Positions 44,717 to 55,869 of a stretch of 64,000 nucleotides of DNA are shown one piece after another. The position numbers were made by a program, and so were the translations under genes. Source of the DNA: Anastatus disparis (lineage: Eukaryota > Arthropoda > Insecta > Hymenoptera > Eupelmidae). Below the pieces are notes generated by a model, which saw nothing but the letters and a program-made list of their open reading frames with translations, was not told the origin of the DNA and made no database searches. The stretch is from assembly GCA_017163975.1 (NCBI GenBank), contig JAFFSR010000397.1, positions 122,501-186,500 on the forward strand, written 5' to 3'. Numbering within the stretch: position 1 is the first letter of the stretch; every line of letters starts with the position of its first letter.

Positions 44717-46438
44717 TTATTCAAGGTCAAGCAAGTACCCCCTCACTGCCATCTTAAACCTGCTGATAGATGGAAGATACTTAATTTCAGCAGGTAGGGA
44801 ATTCCAAAGATGCACACCTTGAACTTGGAAGGAATTCCTTCCAGTCTCAGTGCGCATAAAGGGCACTGCAAGATCCTTAGCCTCTCCCCTAGTAGCTGCC
44901 CTAGGTACACATCTAGTGAAGAGGCTCACTAGATGCTCCGGAGTATTCATGCGCACGATTTTGTACACAAGCACAGCCAAAAAATATTGTCTCCTCGAAT
45001 CAGTGCTCAACCAACCCAACGCGGTTCTATAAGGAGAGACATGATCACCCATTCTCAAACCTATTACATATCTCACACATGAATTTTGTAATCTCTGTAT
45101 TCGTCTTCTCAACTCCTGAGAAGCATCGAGCAGAACTACTGAACAATAGTCAAGATGTGGAAACAGCAGGACGGTTGCGAGCTATTTACGCAGAGTCTCC
45201 GTGGTGTACCGACGGAAAAACCGCAGGGCATACAAAACTCTATTAAACTTTTTTGTAATTATATCAACGTGCGGTACCCATGAAAGCTAAGGGTCAAACA
45301 CTACACCAAGACTCGTTACGGAGTCAGAGAAAGGTATACTAATGCCTCCCTCAAGATCAATCGTACGTGACCTATCAGCATAAAAAGAATTTACAAAACG
45401 ACTATTGCCAAAGACGATTGCCTTGGTTTTATTAGAATTCAAAGTGAGAGAGGCACCAGCAGCCCACTCTGACACCGCTTTGGCCGCCCTCTGTAGAGTG
45501 AGAATACCCTCTTCCACATTCTCGCGAGGCACCTGCGTGTAAATTTGCAGGTCGTCTGCATAGAGTAGATGCCTGACGCAACCAGAGTCAAGAGCGTCAC
45601 GTACGTCATTAATGTAAAGACAAAACAACAGAGGCCCCAGTACCGAACCCTGTGGAACTCCTTGGTTGGTTGTCAGCCAACTCGATTCCTCGTTTCAATG
45701 CGTGGAAATCATTTGTTTCCTTCCTGATATATAGGAGTTAATCCACAAGAGAGCAGCCCTGGAAAGCCCCATCGATCTAAGCCTAGTAAGTAACTTGAAG
45801 GGAGAGATCATGTCGAATGCCTTACTAAAGTCAAAAAGTAAAAGTAACGTGACGAGTTTTTTGTCTAGACCCGATCTTATGTCATCAGTTAATTCAAGAA
45901 TAGCTGTTTGCGTCGAGTTGTGCTTTTTGAAGGCAGTCTGCATTGGGTCAAGTATTTTATTAGCAGTAATGTACTCCTGCAATTGGTCATGGACGATCTT
46001 CTCAAGTACCTTTGAAAGAAAACATAAAATAGCAATAGGCCTGAAGTCTTTAGGCGATTTAGGTGTAGAGCACTTCTTTAATGGCACAATACGAGCCTGT
46101 TTCCAAAGGCCAGGGAAAACCCCACGAGCAAAAGAGGAATTAAACAGAGTCACAAGATGTTCACCAACAAATGGTAATGCTTTAAGTATCACACTTTGCG
46201 GAATGCCGTCTTCCCCACGAGCCTGCGATGAGAAGTGAGAAACTGCAAGAATAACATCGTTAATATTAATTGATTTAAAAGCGAAACCATTTTCGCTGCA
46301 TTCAGAAAGAAACTTCTTGCGTTTCTCACCATCATCATGTAGCGAAACCGACACCCCAGCAAAGTGCGCATGAAGCTCATATGGAGCAAATCCATTCAGA
46401 TCCCCTTGGGGTCCGGATAAGAGTCCCAGCTCTCTCAA
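44717..46438 (-). pseudogene. LINE reverse transcriptase and C-terminal domain
   Basis: A single frame runs from 46438 to 44717 with stops near 45695, 45287 and 45185. Visible motifs are ARIVPLKK, DFRPIAILCFLSKVLEKIVH, LLLLFDFSKAFDMISP (first catalytic Asp), QGVPQGSVLGP just beyond the first stop, and LLYADDLQIY with the YADD box (near 45550). The C-terminal segment LRRRIQRLQNSCVRYVIGLR and the WNSLPAEI segment are typical of insect LINE ORF2 ends. Three stops and the missing link to the endonuclease frame make it non-functional. Confidence 0.85.
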
Positions 46439-46614
46439 CTCCTTCCAGACATTACCACTTGCAAGAGCCTCAACAGTCTGTTATAATAGTATTCACTTCT
46501 TGCACGCTCAATCTGCTCGTCCTACGCCTTACGTAAAATTAAAAATTTTGAAAAATACTTATTGTCGTTTGTCCGCTTGTATCGCCTATATGTGGCATCC
46601 CTCCTGCGCTGCAT

Positions 46615-47511
46615 CTATGACAACTCTCCATTCATCCATGGTGGCTTATTTTTCATACATTTAAATATTTCCACTGGTGCTAAATTTTCAATAGCAGTAG
46701 TGAGATTATCACAAATGCAGTCAAGTGCAGACTCAGGATCCACTATATCAGTTGTCAATTTGGACCAATCATAGCTGGCCAATTTCCCTAATAATAATTT
46801 TCCACTAATATTTTTATAATTTCGATACTTAATCGGTTCTTGCACTAAACTGCTAACATTGTAAGCTATAGAAACTTCAATTAAATTGTGCCGACTATGA
46901 AAGTTCGGAGGTACGTCACGTGCGTCAAGTATGGTGTCATTGTCATCCACAAAAATCAGGTCTATCCATGTGCGAGACGATGGAGTTATATGCGTGGCAC
47001 CGTACTGGACCAACTGAAGCGAAATCTCAGCGGACAGTTTACTAAGAAACTTCGTATCACTACTTTCTCGCAGGAGATCGGCATTCAAATCTCCCATTAT
47101 GATCTTAAATGAAAAATCGGGAGTCAAACTTACTAACGTATCAATTAGATCAGTATCTTTTGTAAAGGAAATGACAGGAGGACGGTAAATGACGAAAACA
47201 AACACAGATTCAGAGTTGCCTGCTTTAACAGAACAAAAAATATATTCAGGCACTTCAGGCTCACCACTGGCAGTTATAGTTGTAATATTCGAAAAAGCTA
47301 ATATCTCACATTTCAAACTATCTTTAACGTAAAGGACAACCCCTCCTCCATGAAGGTTTCTATCCTGTTTAAAAATTGTATACCCCTTAATCTGAATGAC
47401 GTCGTCAGAGACAGTCGGACCCAGCCAGGTCTTAGCCATTCCAAACGGATCATAAGAATGGCCGTCACATAGAAGCTCACGCACCTGTCCAATATTCTTA
47501 CAGCTGAGCAC
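46615..47511 (-). pseudogene. LINE endonuclease domain (APE type), partial
   Basis: The 298-codon open segment carries the exonuclease-endonuclease-phosphatase fold: GGGVVLYVKDSL, IYRPPV, IIMGDLNADLL (catalytic Asp-Asn), RTWIDLIF and SRHNLIEVSI (final His). It nicks target DNA in intact elements. The N-terminal Asn/Glu motifs are missing, and the reverse transcriptase continues in another frame, so at least one indel separates them. Confidence 0.85.
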
Positions 47512-47530
47512 ATCTTTTTAAAAAAAAAAA

Positions 47531-48386
47531 AATTTTTAACAAAATAAAAACCGACTTCAAAAACATTGTACTTAAAAATAACAAATAATATATTATCCTT
47601 AGAAATTATACGCATACTACGCATCTAACACATGTGTAGCGAACATATGGACTATCTAATTATTTTTAAGAGTATACACGAATTAATTTTTTATTAAGCT
47701 GCTTACAAAGAAATTAGCTAATAGGTAAGACAATAATATACATAAAAATATTAGAATTTTTGAAGTCGGTGCCAGCCTAAAAAAATAGCTTCAAATCTAA
47801 AAAAAAAATTTGAAATTTAACAAAGGAAGCGATAAATACCTAATGAAACTTTAAAAAATATTAAGAAAACCATTTATAAAAATATTTATCATATTTTTAT
47901 TAGATGTGAGGCAATTTTTAGGCTTGCACCGACTTAAAAAATTCTAATATTTTTATGTATATTATTGTCTTACCTATTAGTTAATTTCTTTGTAAGCAAC
48001 TTGATAAAAAATTAATTCGTGTATGCTCTTGCAAATGAGAGCGCGGTGGCGTAATGGATAGAGCTCTTGCCTTCAACGCGGAGGGCATGGGTTCGAATCC
48101 TGGCCAGGTACCTCTAACTTTTTTTTCGAAAGAAAATAAGTGTATGTGCCATTTATATCGCGACTCTTTAAAAAACCCGACCTCATTGGGTATCGGTTGA
48201 TTGTTGGTTACAAAAGTGGCTGACCATCCATCGGTAGTCAAAGTTTTCGGTATGGTGGGTCTGACAGTCCTAGCCTGATGTAATGTGTTAAACAGATGCC
48301 GGGCGGGGGACTTCCTCGACTTCACCATATATAAAAGGTTAATCATATAGAGGACAATATTCTTTATATATTAATCTTTTTTTAAA

Positions 48387-48419
<33 letters not shown>

Positions 48420-48556
48420 TGCTCTTGCAAATAATTAGATTGCCTATATTCGCTACACATGTGTTAGAAGCGTAGTATGCGTATAATTTCTAAGAATATT
48501 TGTTATTTTTCAGTGCAATGTTTTTGAAGTCGGTTTTTTTTATTAAAAATTTTTTG
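47531..48556. mobile_element. Foldback element with AACCGACTTCAAAAAC arms
   Basis: The left arm (about 47531-47775) and the right arm (about 47925-48556, with a SINE inside) are inverted copies. AACCGACTTCAAAAACATTG at the left faces CAATGTTTTTGAAGTCGGTT at the right, and the CGCATACTACGC/GCGTAGTATGCG segments also match. It was intact before the SINE landed in the right arm. Confidence 0.8.
48037..48418 (+). mobile_element. tRNA-derived SINE with 14 bp target duplication
   Basis: The head has pol III boxes: box A-like GGTGGCGTAATGG and a perfect box B GGTTCGAATCC (about 48091-48101). An unrelated body of about 290 bp and a tail of about 28 A follow. The duplication ATGCTCTTGCAAAT lies at 48023-48036 and 48419-48432, a textbook sign of LINE-driven insertion. 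The donor of the reverse transcriptase is unknown. The ORF on the opposite strand across it is incidental. Confidence 0.92.
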
Positions 48557-48739
48557 ATATATCTGAAAATAATCTGAAAATAATATATCTGATCAATTTC
48601 ATGAAAAAAAAATTAACTAATTTTAATACAAATTATCTATTATTATTTTGCTAATTATTTTGAAATCGTTTCAAGTTTATAGCTACAGAAATTTAGCTAA
48701 AAATCACATTTTTTATTATTTTTAATAACATTTGAATTT

Positions 48740-49145
48740 TTCGAAAGAGATTGACCTCCTACACCACTCTGAAATTTGTAAGCTATATTTATACATATAT
48801 AACCTTCTTTCTGATTCAAGATCAGTTTTCAACCGAAATAATAGCCAAGCGATTTAAAATAAGGATTGCAAAAAAAACCTTCAAAATGTGGTTTGACCTT
48901 CACTATAATACCATATTTCTATGTAAAATTTTGTGCTCTATTCATTTTTAGTGAGAAAAAACGAAAAATTCAAAACTGAGCGAGTTATTATGAAATTTCG
49001 AAAAATTTTTACGAAATCCCCAAGTTTTGGCCGCCAGATTGGAGCCACCATATTGGATTTTCGAAAACGCCACTCTGCATCCGAAACTAGATGATAAAAT
49101 GAAGATTTTAAGCCGTCATACAATTTTTTTAGTCCTCTAAAATTT
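48740..49145. mobile_element. Diverged relative of the 25655-26847 palindrome
   Basis: TTGGCCGCCAGATTGGAGCC and GGATTTTCGAAAACGCCACT follow the same order as the TTTGAGCCGCCATATTGGAGCC and GGATTTTTTAAAATCACCAC phrases near 26690-26735. The AAAATTTTGGA ending also matches. Only one arm is present and divergence is large, so it is an old half-copy. Confidence 0.55.
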
Positions 49146-51189
49146 TGGAAAAGTTGAATTAAATCAGATTTATATCAATTTGATTTGTTTTTATTTCGTT
49201 AAATACAATTCATAATATTTCATACAATTTTGTTTGTTCTGAGCGACAATGACCATTTTATTTAGAATTACTTTATTTAATTATTTCATTAGAGAAATTA
49301 TAATCTTATTCATTCGAAAGATAATTATATTAATTAAAGACCGCACTTCGGGTTATAATATATTTCAAAATGGCTTACAATTCGTTTGGCTACTATAGGC
49401 CTGATTAGAAAGAGGTAGTATATTATATAAATTATAGATATATAAATTTGAGAGCTCTGCTCTATTCTGTGATACTTCTTATAACTGAATTTATTGTTAA
49501 ACTCTATACGGTGATCTGCGACCAGGCTAGACTCTGTGGTACTACTGCGCTGATTGCTCGTTTCTAAAGATAATTTATACTATGCCAGTATCATCTGAGA
49601 GTAAGAACTGTCCGTCATCGGGTCACCAAAAAGCACGGGCTCAAAGACCACCTTGAAGTTTAAAATTTTCGGAGAGTTGAAATAAAAAAATGAGGTCACA
49701 AATTGCAAGTGTTGGAATGTTATGCTTGAGTCTGGCGTCGGATTAGCGACACATATTTAATTATAAAGAAAATAAAATTTTGAATGTTGGCTGTAGCTTG
49801 AATTTCATAAAGAAGAAAAATTTTCAACATCTAAATACAATTGGGATGCTACACTTCCTTGCCCAGAAAGGTTCATCGTCCTCGATAAAGTTAAGCTATG
49901 GACAGGATCCAAAATTTTGTATTTATCCACAGTGATTATAGCTGATTCTGAATGTGGATGCATATGGTATTATAAAGGTGAGCACGCATATGAATTTATA
50001 AAGGTGTGAAATGATGAATATGATTAGATGGCTGAAATCATGTCTAAGGTCACGTGTGTTTCAATGAGTTGTATCTATCGTCGTCAGTATCTCCATCTTC
50101 TTTGAGCAAGTAATTATAGGGCCTTACCCTTAACGTTTTTATTTAGATATAATAATACTAAATAGTAACCTTTCTTATTTTCCAGTAATGGCTTCGGATT
50201 CATAAATGTGAAAAAAGGTAGAAATCTTGGTATGCAAGACAGGTTTATTCTAGTTGGGTTACTTGTCTTCGTCATAATCTAGCTGGTAATGATGACATAG
50301 CTAAGACTCGTTTCTTATCTCTATGGAACATTGTTGCATCGTAAGCAAAAGGCGGTCGTCTGAAATTGATAATGGAAGTTATTGATGGCATACATGTACA
50401 CAATAATCATACAAATATACACAAGGGAGAGAAAAACATAGGATAAAAATATTATGATCTAAAATTACTATTATAATGGTAACTACTAGTATTACTATTG
50501 CAGTTGCTATTGTTTGGAAGGATCTAAGGTAAAACAAAGGATGAAAAGGGAGTCATAATATTAGTATCAGGAAGTGAAGAGGATCTTTGAAGTAAGGTAC
50601 GAGCAGCAAGAGGATATGGCAAGTATAAACGAAGGCTGGACCGCTGATTTTGGTTTTACTCGGGCCCCTTTTTTTATTATTGCAGTTTTAAGAAGAACAT
50701 CGATGACTGATGTGTTGACCTTTTATTTTATGGTTGATAACGAAGAACTACATTTTGTGTTAGTGAATGTGGAAAATTTGATCTATAGTTTCCTTATGTT
50801 TTTAAATGATTTGTAGTTCACAAGATAGATGATCAATATTCAAATTTGTGGGAAAAAAGTTGATCTTATATTCGATTTTATTTTTATTATTTTCTGCCCC
50901 AGGCGGAATCTCTTGACTCACGCCAGTCTTCGTATAATGCTTCGTTTCTTATGATAAGGATGGTCGTAGTACTATGTTCTGATGTAGCAGGGCATCGGAA
51001 TCGTAGATGCTTCTCATGAATTTGCTATATTTTGCCGTGTGGCAACTTATATTGATGTAAAACCTTGTAGTTTATAACGAGCACTGGTGCGTGATGTGTC
51101 TGTGTACGGTGGTCAAGAATGGCTCTTATCCCTTATTTCGGATCTTGTCTTTTTTGCTTATTTTATTCAACGTCATTGTATTTACTATC
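49146..51189. other. Unassigned sequence, no supported gene
   Basis: About 2 kb without a recognisable domain. A plus-strand frame at 50574-50816 (80 codons) has no motif I know and no neighbouring evidence, so I do not call it a gene. Parts near 49500-49680 (AATAAATTCAG and TTTGGTGACCC in the minus sense) hint at old LTR-retrotransposon sequence, but the evidence is too thin to name. Confidence 0.4.
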
Positions 51190-51365
51190 ATTACCATGCT
51201 AATTAGCGACGGTGATTGACGATGGAGTCATCAGTGTTTTTATAAACAAAGCACATGTGACGTACAGTGGTGCTTGCATCAATCGGTTGGCCGAGAGCGG
51301 GGATCAAACTCGGGTCTTTGAAATTACAATTCCATCGTTCTATTAAGTGAGCCACTGACAATCTC
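51190..51365 (-). mobile_element. Degenerate tRNA-like SINE
   Basis: The minus strand reads AGTGGCTCACTTAATAGAAC (box A region) and, 35 bases later, GAGTTTGATCCCCGC (box B region), so it is a tRNA-like head with several changes. A short body follows. No poly(A) tail or target duplication is clear. Confidence 0.5.
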
Positions 51366-51400
51366 GGATTCTGATTTTCTTGATCTTTGTGTTTATCGTG

Positions 51401-51452
51401 TGCGCTTTCTTGATCAGTATACAAAACCTTGGATACTGATCAAGAAAGCGCA
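51401..51452. repeat. Perfect 20 bp inverted repeat, 12 nt loop
   Basis: TGCGCTTTCTTGATCAGTAT (51401-51420) is exactly complementary to ATACTGATCAAGAAAGCGCA (51433-51452). It stands alone, with no gene directly adjacent. Confidence 0.85.
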
Positions 51453-51593
51453 GTCCATCAATATATCCAACCGGATATATTGATAGGACGTATGGATGTA
51501 TATTTTGTCATTTATGTTGGAGAGGATCGTAAAAGGATAAGGGCATGGAGTAGATCCTTTCCTCTACGTGGTGGTGAATGATAACAATAATTG

Positions 51594-54193
51594 CCCACAC
51601 AGCATGAAAGATTGCTGCAAGGTTGCTGCAAGGTTTCATGAAAGTTTCGAAACTTCGCAGCAACCTTTCATGAAAGATTGCAGCAACATTTATATGTCCG
51701 CGCTAGAACCCGGTTGAAATATTTCTAAAAACCTCGCAGCAATCTTTCAGAAAACCTCGCAGCAACCTTTCGTGAAAACCTCACAGCAATATTTCAGGAA
51801 ATGTAACAGAAACATTTCAAGAAACCTTGCAGCAATCTTTTAGAACACCTCGCCGCAACCTTGCAGGAAACCTCGCAGCAATCTTTCAGGAAATGTAACA
51901 GAAACATCTCAAGAAACCTCACAGGAATCTTGCGGGAAAAATAGCAAAAACATTTCAAGCAACCACACAGCAATTTTTCAGAAAATCTCGCCGTAACCTT
52001 GCAGAAAACCTCGTAGCAACCTTTTATGAGATATTGCAGCAACATTTATATGTCCGCGCTAGAACCCGGTTGAAATATTTCTAGAAACCTCGCAGCAATA
52101 TTTCAAGAAACCTTGCAGCAATCTTTCATGAAAGGTTTCTCGTAATATTTCATGAAATTTCTCCCAAATTTTGCCGCGAACAACGTTCATACCTTTCCGT
52201 ATTATTTCCTGCAATATTTTGTAAAATATTTCTTAAATCTTGCCAAAAGCTTGCTGCAGTAATATTTAATAGTAGGCAGGATTTTCTATCCTTGTGTGAT
52301 AAAGTTTTTCTTATTTGCTTAAGTATCAATCGTTGTATCTATAAATTACTAGTTGAGCGCAATAGTATTATTATCAATATTTGTGCACAAAAAGAAAAAA
52401 TTCCTCAGCATCGTTTTTGAGAAAAGTAGAGAATATTGAAATAAAAGGTTTTGTTTTTAATATCTATGCGTTCTTTACTTTTTTCAATAACAATTCGATG
52501 GATTTTTTTACCCTACGCATAAATATTTATAATTAGCATACTTATTGCGCTCAACTTCCCGTTTACAATACAACTACAGCAATAAATACTTGAGTAAATA
52601 ACAGGAAACCAAATATAAGGCAAGAACAGCGAATCTGGACTGCTTTCAGAATCTTTTATAAAAACTTGCGGAATTATTGCTGAAACTGTTTATGAAAGGT
52701 TTGCTGCAATTTCATTTTGAAATTATTCATGAAACTTTGCTGATACTTTTTGTGAAACGCTTTTCTGGAATATTTTATAAAGATTGACAAAAATATGGTA
52801 ATAACCATTGGCGAAATGTACATAGCAATATTTTTTGTGATATCTTAGAAATCTTGTCAAAAACCTTGCAGAAATCTTACTGCAACTTTTAACAAAAGAT
52901 ACCTCGTAATATTTCATAAAATATTCATCAAATTTTGCTGGAAACCTCGTTGAAACCTTTCATAAAAGGTATCTTGCAATATTTCGTAAAATGTTTCTAA
53001 AATCTTGCACGAACCTTGCTGCAACCTTTCATCAAAAGTCTCTTGCGATATTTCGTAAAATGTTCCCCAAATCTTGCTAGGAACCTCACTGAAACCTTTC
53101 ATGAAAGGTTTCTTGCAATATTTTACAAAATGTTTCTAAAATCTTGCAGAAAGCTCGCTGCAGTCTTTCATAGAAAGTTCGATGCAATATTCCATCAAAA
53201 TGTTGTCTAAATCTTGCTAAAAATCCCGCTGAAACATGTAATAAAAGTTATCTTGCAATATTTCATGAAATGTTTTTAAAGTCTTACAGAAATCGCGCTG
53301 CAACCTTTCATGAAAGGTTCCTTGCAATATTCCATGAAATGTTTTCTAAATTTTGCTGAAAACCTCGCTGAAACATGTCATGAAAGTTTTCTTGCAATAT
53401 TTCATGAAAGGTTTCTAAAATCTTGCAGAAACCTCGCTGCAACCTTTCGTGAAAGTTTTCTTGCAATATTTCATGAAATGTTTCTAAAATCTTACAGAAA
53501 CCTCGCTGCAACCTTTCATGAAAGGTTTCTTGCAATATTTTATGAAATATTTCTAAAATCTTGCAGAAACCTCGCTCTAACCTTTCATGAAAGGTTCCTT
53601 GCAATATTCCATGAAATAATTTCTAAATCTTGCTGAAAACCTCGGTGCAACCTTACGTGAAAGTTTTCTTGCAATATTGCATGAAATATTTCTAAAATCT
53701 TACAGAAACCTCGCTGCAATCTTTCATGAAAGGTTTCTTGCAATATTCTATGAAATGTTTTCTAAATCTTGCTGGAAACCTCGCTGAAACATGTCATGAA
53801 AGTTTTCTTGCAATATTTCATGAATTGTTTCTAAAATCTTGCAGAAACCTCGCTGCAACCTTTCATGAAAGGTTTCTTGCAATATTTCATGAAATGTTTT
53901 ATAAAACCTTGCAGAAACCTCGCTGCAACCTTTCATGAAAGGTTTCTTGCAATATTTCATGAAATGTTTTATAAAACCTTGCAGAAACCTCGCTGCAACC
54001 TTTCATGAAAGGTTCTTTGCAATATTGCTTGAATTATTTTCTGTAACCTTGTAGCAAGTTTGCAGCAATATCACACTGAAATTTTTCATGAAACCTCTTA
54101 GCAATGTTAAGACAAGATTGCTGCAATCTTGTGACAATATTTCAGCACAATATTTCAGTGAAAGTTTCACTGCAATATTTCATGCTGTGTGGG
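51594..54193. mobile_element. Repeat-filled element 2, CATGAAA family
   Basis: It starts CCCACACAGCATGAAA and ends TTTCATGCTGTGTGGG, a perfect 16 bp terminal inversion. The interior (2.6 kb) consists of variants of TTGCAGCAA, ACCTTTCATGAAAGGT and GAAATATTTC. From about 53100 to 54010 the sequence is a tandem array of 69-70 bp units, each with CTCGCTGCAACCTTTCATGA. The phrase ATATGTCCGCGCTAGAACCC occurs at 51692 and 52048. A 69 bp period equals 23 codons, so frames stay open on both strands without being genes. Confidence 0.82.
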
Positions 54194-54484
54194 TGTATGG
54201 GTGACAATAGGAGTGGCATAATTCACATTTTCAAAAAACTTTAGTTAGTGATATATTTCGTTTTTTTAGCATTAAATCAACTTATTTTTAATAATAGAAT
54301 GTCTTTTTTCGTTTTTTTTCTTTAATATTATAAGCACCGTAAGAATGGCACTTAACAAAAATGTAAAAGGGTTCATTATGAAAATGGCATAAGTCACATT
54401 TTTATGGAATTTTAATTTTAAATCACATTTATTGTTTGAAGCTGTTCTAAATGAATTTTAAATCATCGTATACATTATCTCATA

Positions 54485-55657
54485 CCCTATTTTAAAAAAA
54501 CACGTGTTATTTTCATGTTTTAGAAAACACGTAAAAAAGCACGTGAAAATAACACTTGTTCCAAACATGTTCAATTTTCATGTTTTTTCAAGTCATTTTT
54601 TTACACGTGTTTTTGTGCGTGTAAATAACATATTTCAAAGATATGTATTTTTTACACGTGTTTTTTACATGTGAAATTTTCGGGTTTTTTCATGTATTTT
54701 ATCATTTTTTTCACGTGTTTTTTACACATGTGTTTTGTATATTTTTTCATATTAAAAGCTACGAATTTTTCATTAATGAACTTTTTATTTTTATTACAAT
54801 AAAAATGTCTTATAAGGAGTATTTATAATACTTTATTTTGCCTCTAATGAAAAATAATACGTTTTTTCTACCCGTATATTTAATAATTCCTCGAAGATCG
54901 AAGAGCTTCTACGACCCAGAGTGTCTGGCTTTATATATCTAATGTGTCTTCGAAATTTGTATAAGGGATGACAAAACTTAGAAAAACGTCACCTAGTGAT
55001 TTAAAATCGCTATTGATGATCGATTATGTTGGTCTGACTCTAAGTCACTAGGTGGCGTTTTTCTAAGTTTTTTCATCCCTTATATAAATTTCGAAGACAC
55101 ATTAGATATAAGAAGCCAGACACTCTGGGTCATAGAAGCTCTTCGATCTTTGAGGAGTTATTAAATATACGTGTAGAAAAAACGTATTATTTTTCAATAG
55201 GGTTGAAATAAAGTATTATAAATACTCCTAATAAGACATTTTTATTGTAATAAAAATAAAAAGTTTATTAATGAAAAATTCGTAACTTTTAATATGAAAA
55301 AATATACAAAACACGTGGAAAATGACAAAATACACGAAAAAACCCGAAAATTTCACATGTAAAAAACACGTGTAAAAAATACATATCTTTGAAATGTGTT
55401 ATTTACACGTACAAAAAACACGTTTTTTTTCAATAGGCAAGAATTTTTCACAAAATTTTATGTCAACAAAAATATGTAAAAAAATACGTGATTACAATAC
55501 GTGATAAAAATACGTGATAAAAACTCATGAAAAACACATAAAAAATGACTTAAAAAAATTTGCAAATTTAACATCTTTGGGACAAGTGTTATTTTCACGT
55601 GCTCTTTTTACGTTTTTCCTAACACGTGAAAATAACACGTGTTTTTTTTCAATAGGG
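54485..55657. mobile_element. CACGTG-rich foldback element with TA target site
   Basis: CCCTATTTTAAAAAAACACG at the left is mirrored by CACGTGTTTTTTTTCAATAGGG at the right, each bordered by TA (54483-54484 and 55658-55659). The arms of about 560 bp meet near 55030. Around ten CACGTG palindromes and many ACACGT half-copies lie in the outer parts of both arms. There is no transposase. TA duplication suggests a Tc1/mariner-type mobiliser, which is inference. Confidence 0.75.
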
Positions 55658-55869
55658 TAGTCTTTAAAAGAGGACACATGAAATAAAAATGCTGTTTTGC
55701 ATTCTTGAAAAGGACTTACAAACATGTTTATATTTATAAATAAGATTGCTATGTATAGTACAGTTAGTAGTAGTAATCAATTCAGTCACAGTTTCTCGAT
55801 GTCTTTAATATAAAGCAATTCAAAGTTAAAGCGTTTAAAGTATTCCGAAATTACATTAGTATTCAAATT

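Larger units (their letters stand above)
44235..47511 (-). mobile_element. LINE (non-LTR retrotransposon), 5'-truncated and decayed
   Basis: Minus-strand order is APE-type endonuclease (47511-46615), reverse transcriptase (46438-45287) and a C-terminal domain (45112-44717). About 470 bp of 3' UTR follow, ending in a (TATC)n-like tail (plus-strand TAGATAGATAGATA at 44235-44248). The short tandem tail and the C-terminal pattern SFQVQGVHLWNSLPAEIKYL point to the Jockey/CR1-like group; the exact clade is uncertain. The endonuclease lacks its first strands, so the copy is 5'-truncated. It ends next to a foldback element. Confidence 0.85.

Noticed and set aside
48040..48112. Possible tRNA gene on the plus strand
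   Set aside because: It is followed by a SINE body and poly(A) and enclosed by a 14 bp target duplication, and no acceptor stem pairs.
49500..49700. Possible LTR and primer-site remnants (AATAAATTCAG, TTTGGTGACCC in minus sense)
   Set aside because: No partner LTR, target duplication or coding region was found, so the resemblance may be chance.
50574..50816. 80-codon plus-strand frame
   Set aside because: No recognised domain, no supporting neighbours and no intron or promoter evidence.
53310..53960. Plus- and minus-strand open frames with 23-residue repeats
   Set aside because: The 69 bp repeat period explains them. Frames on both strands are open at once, which is not expected of a real gene.
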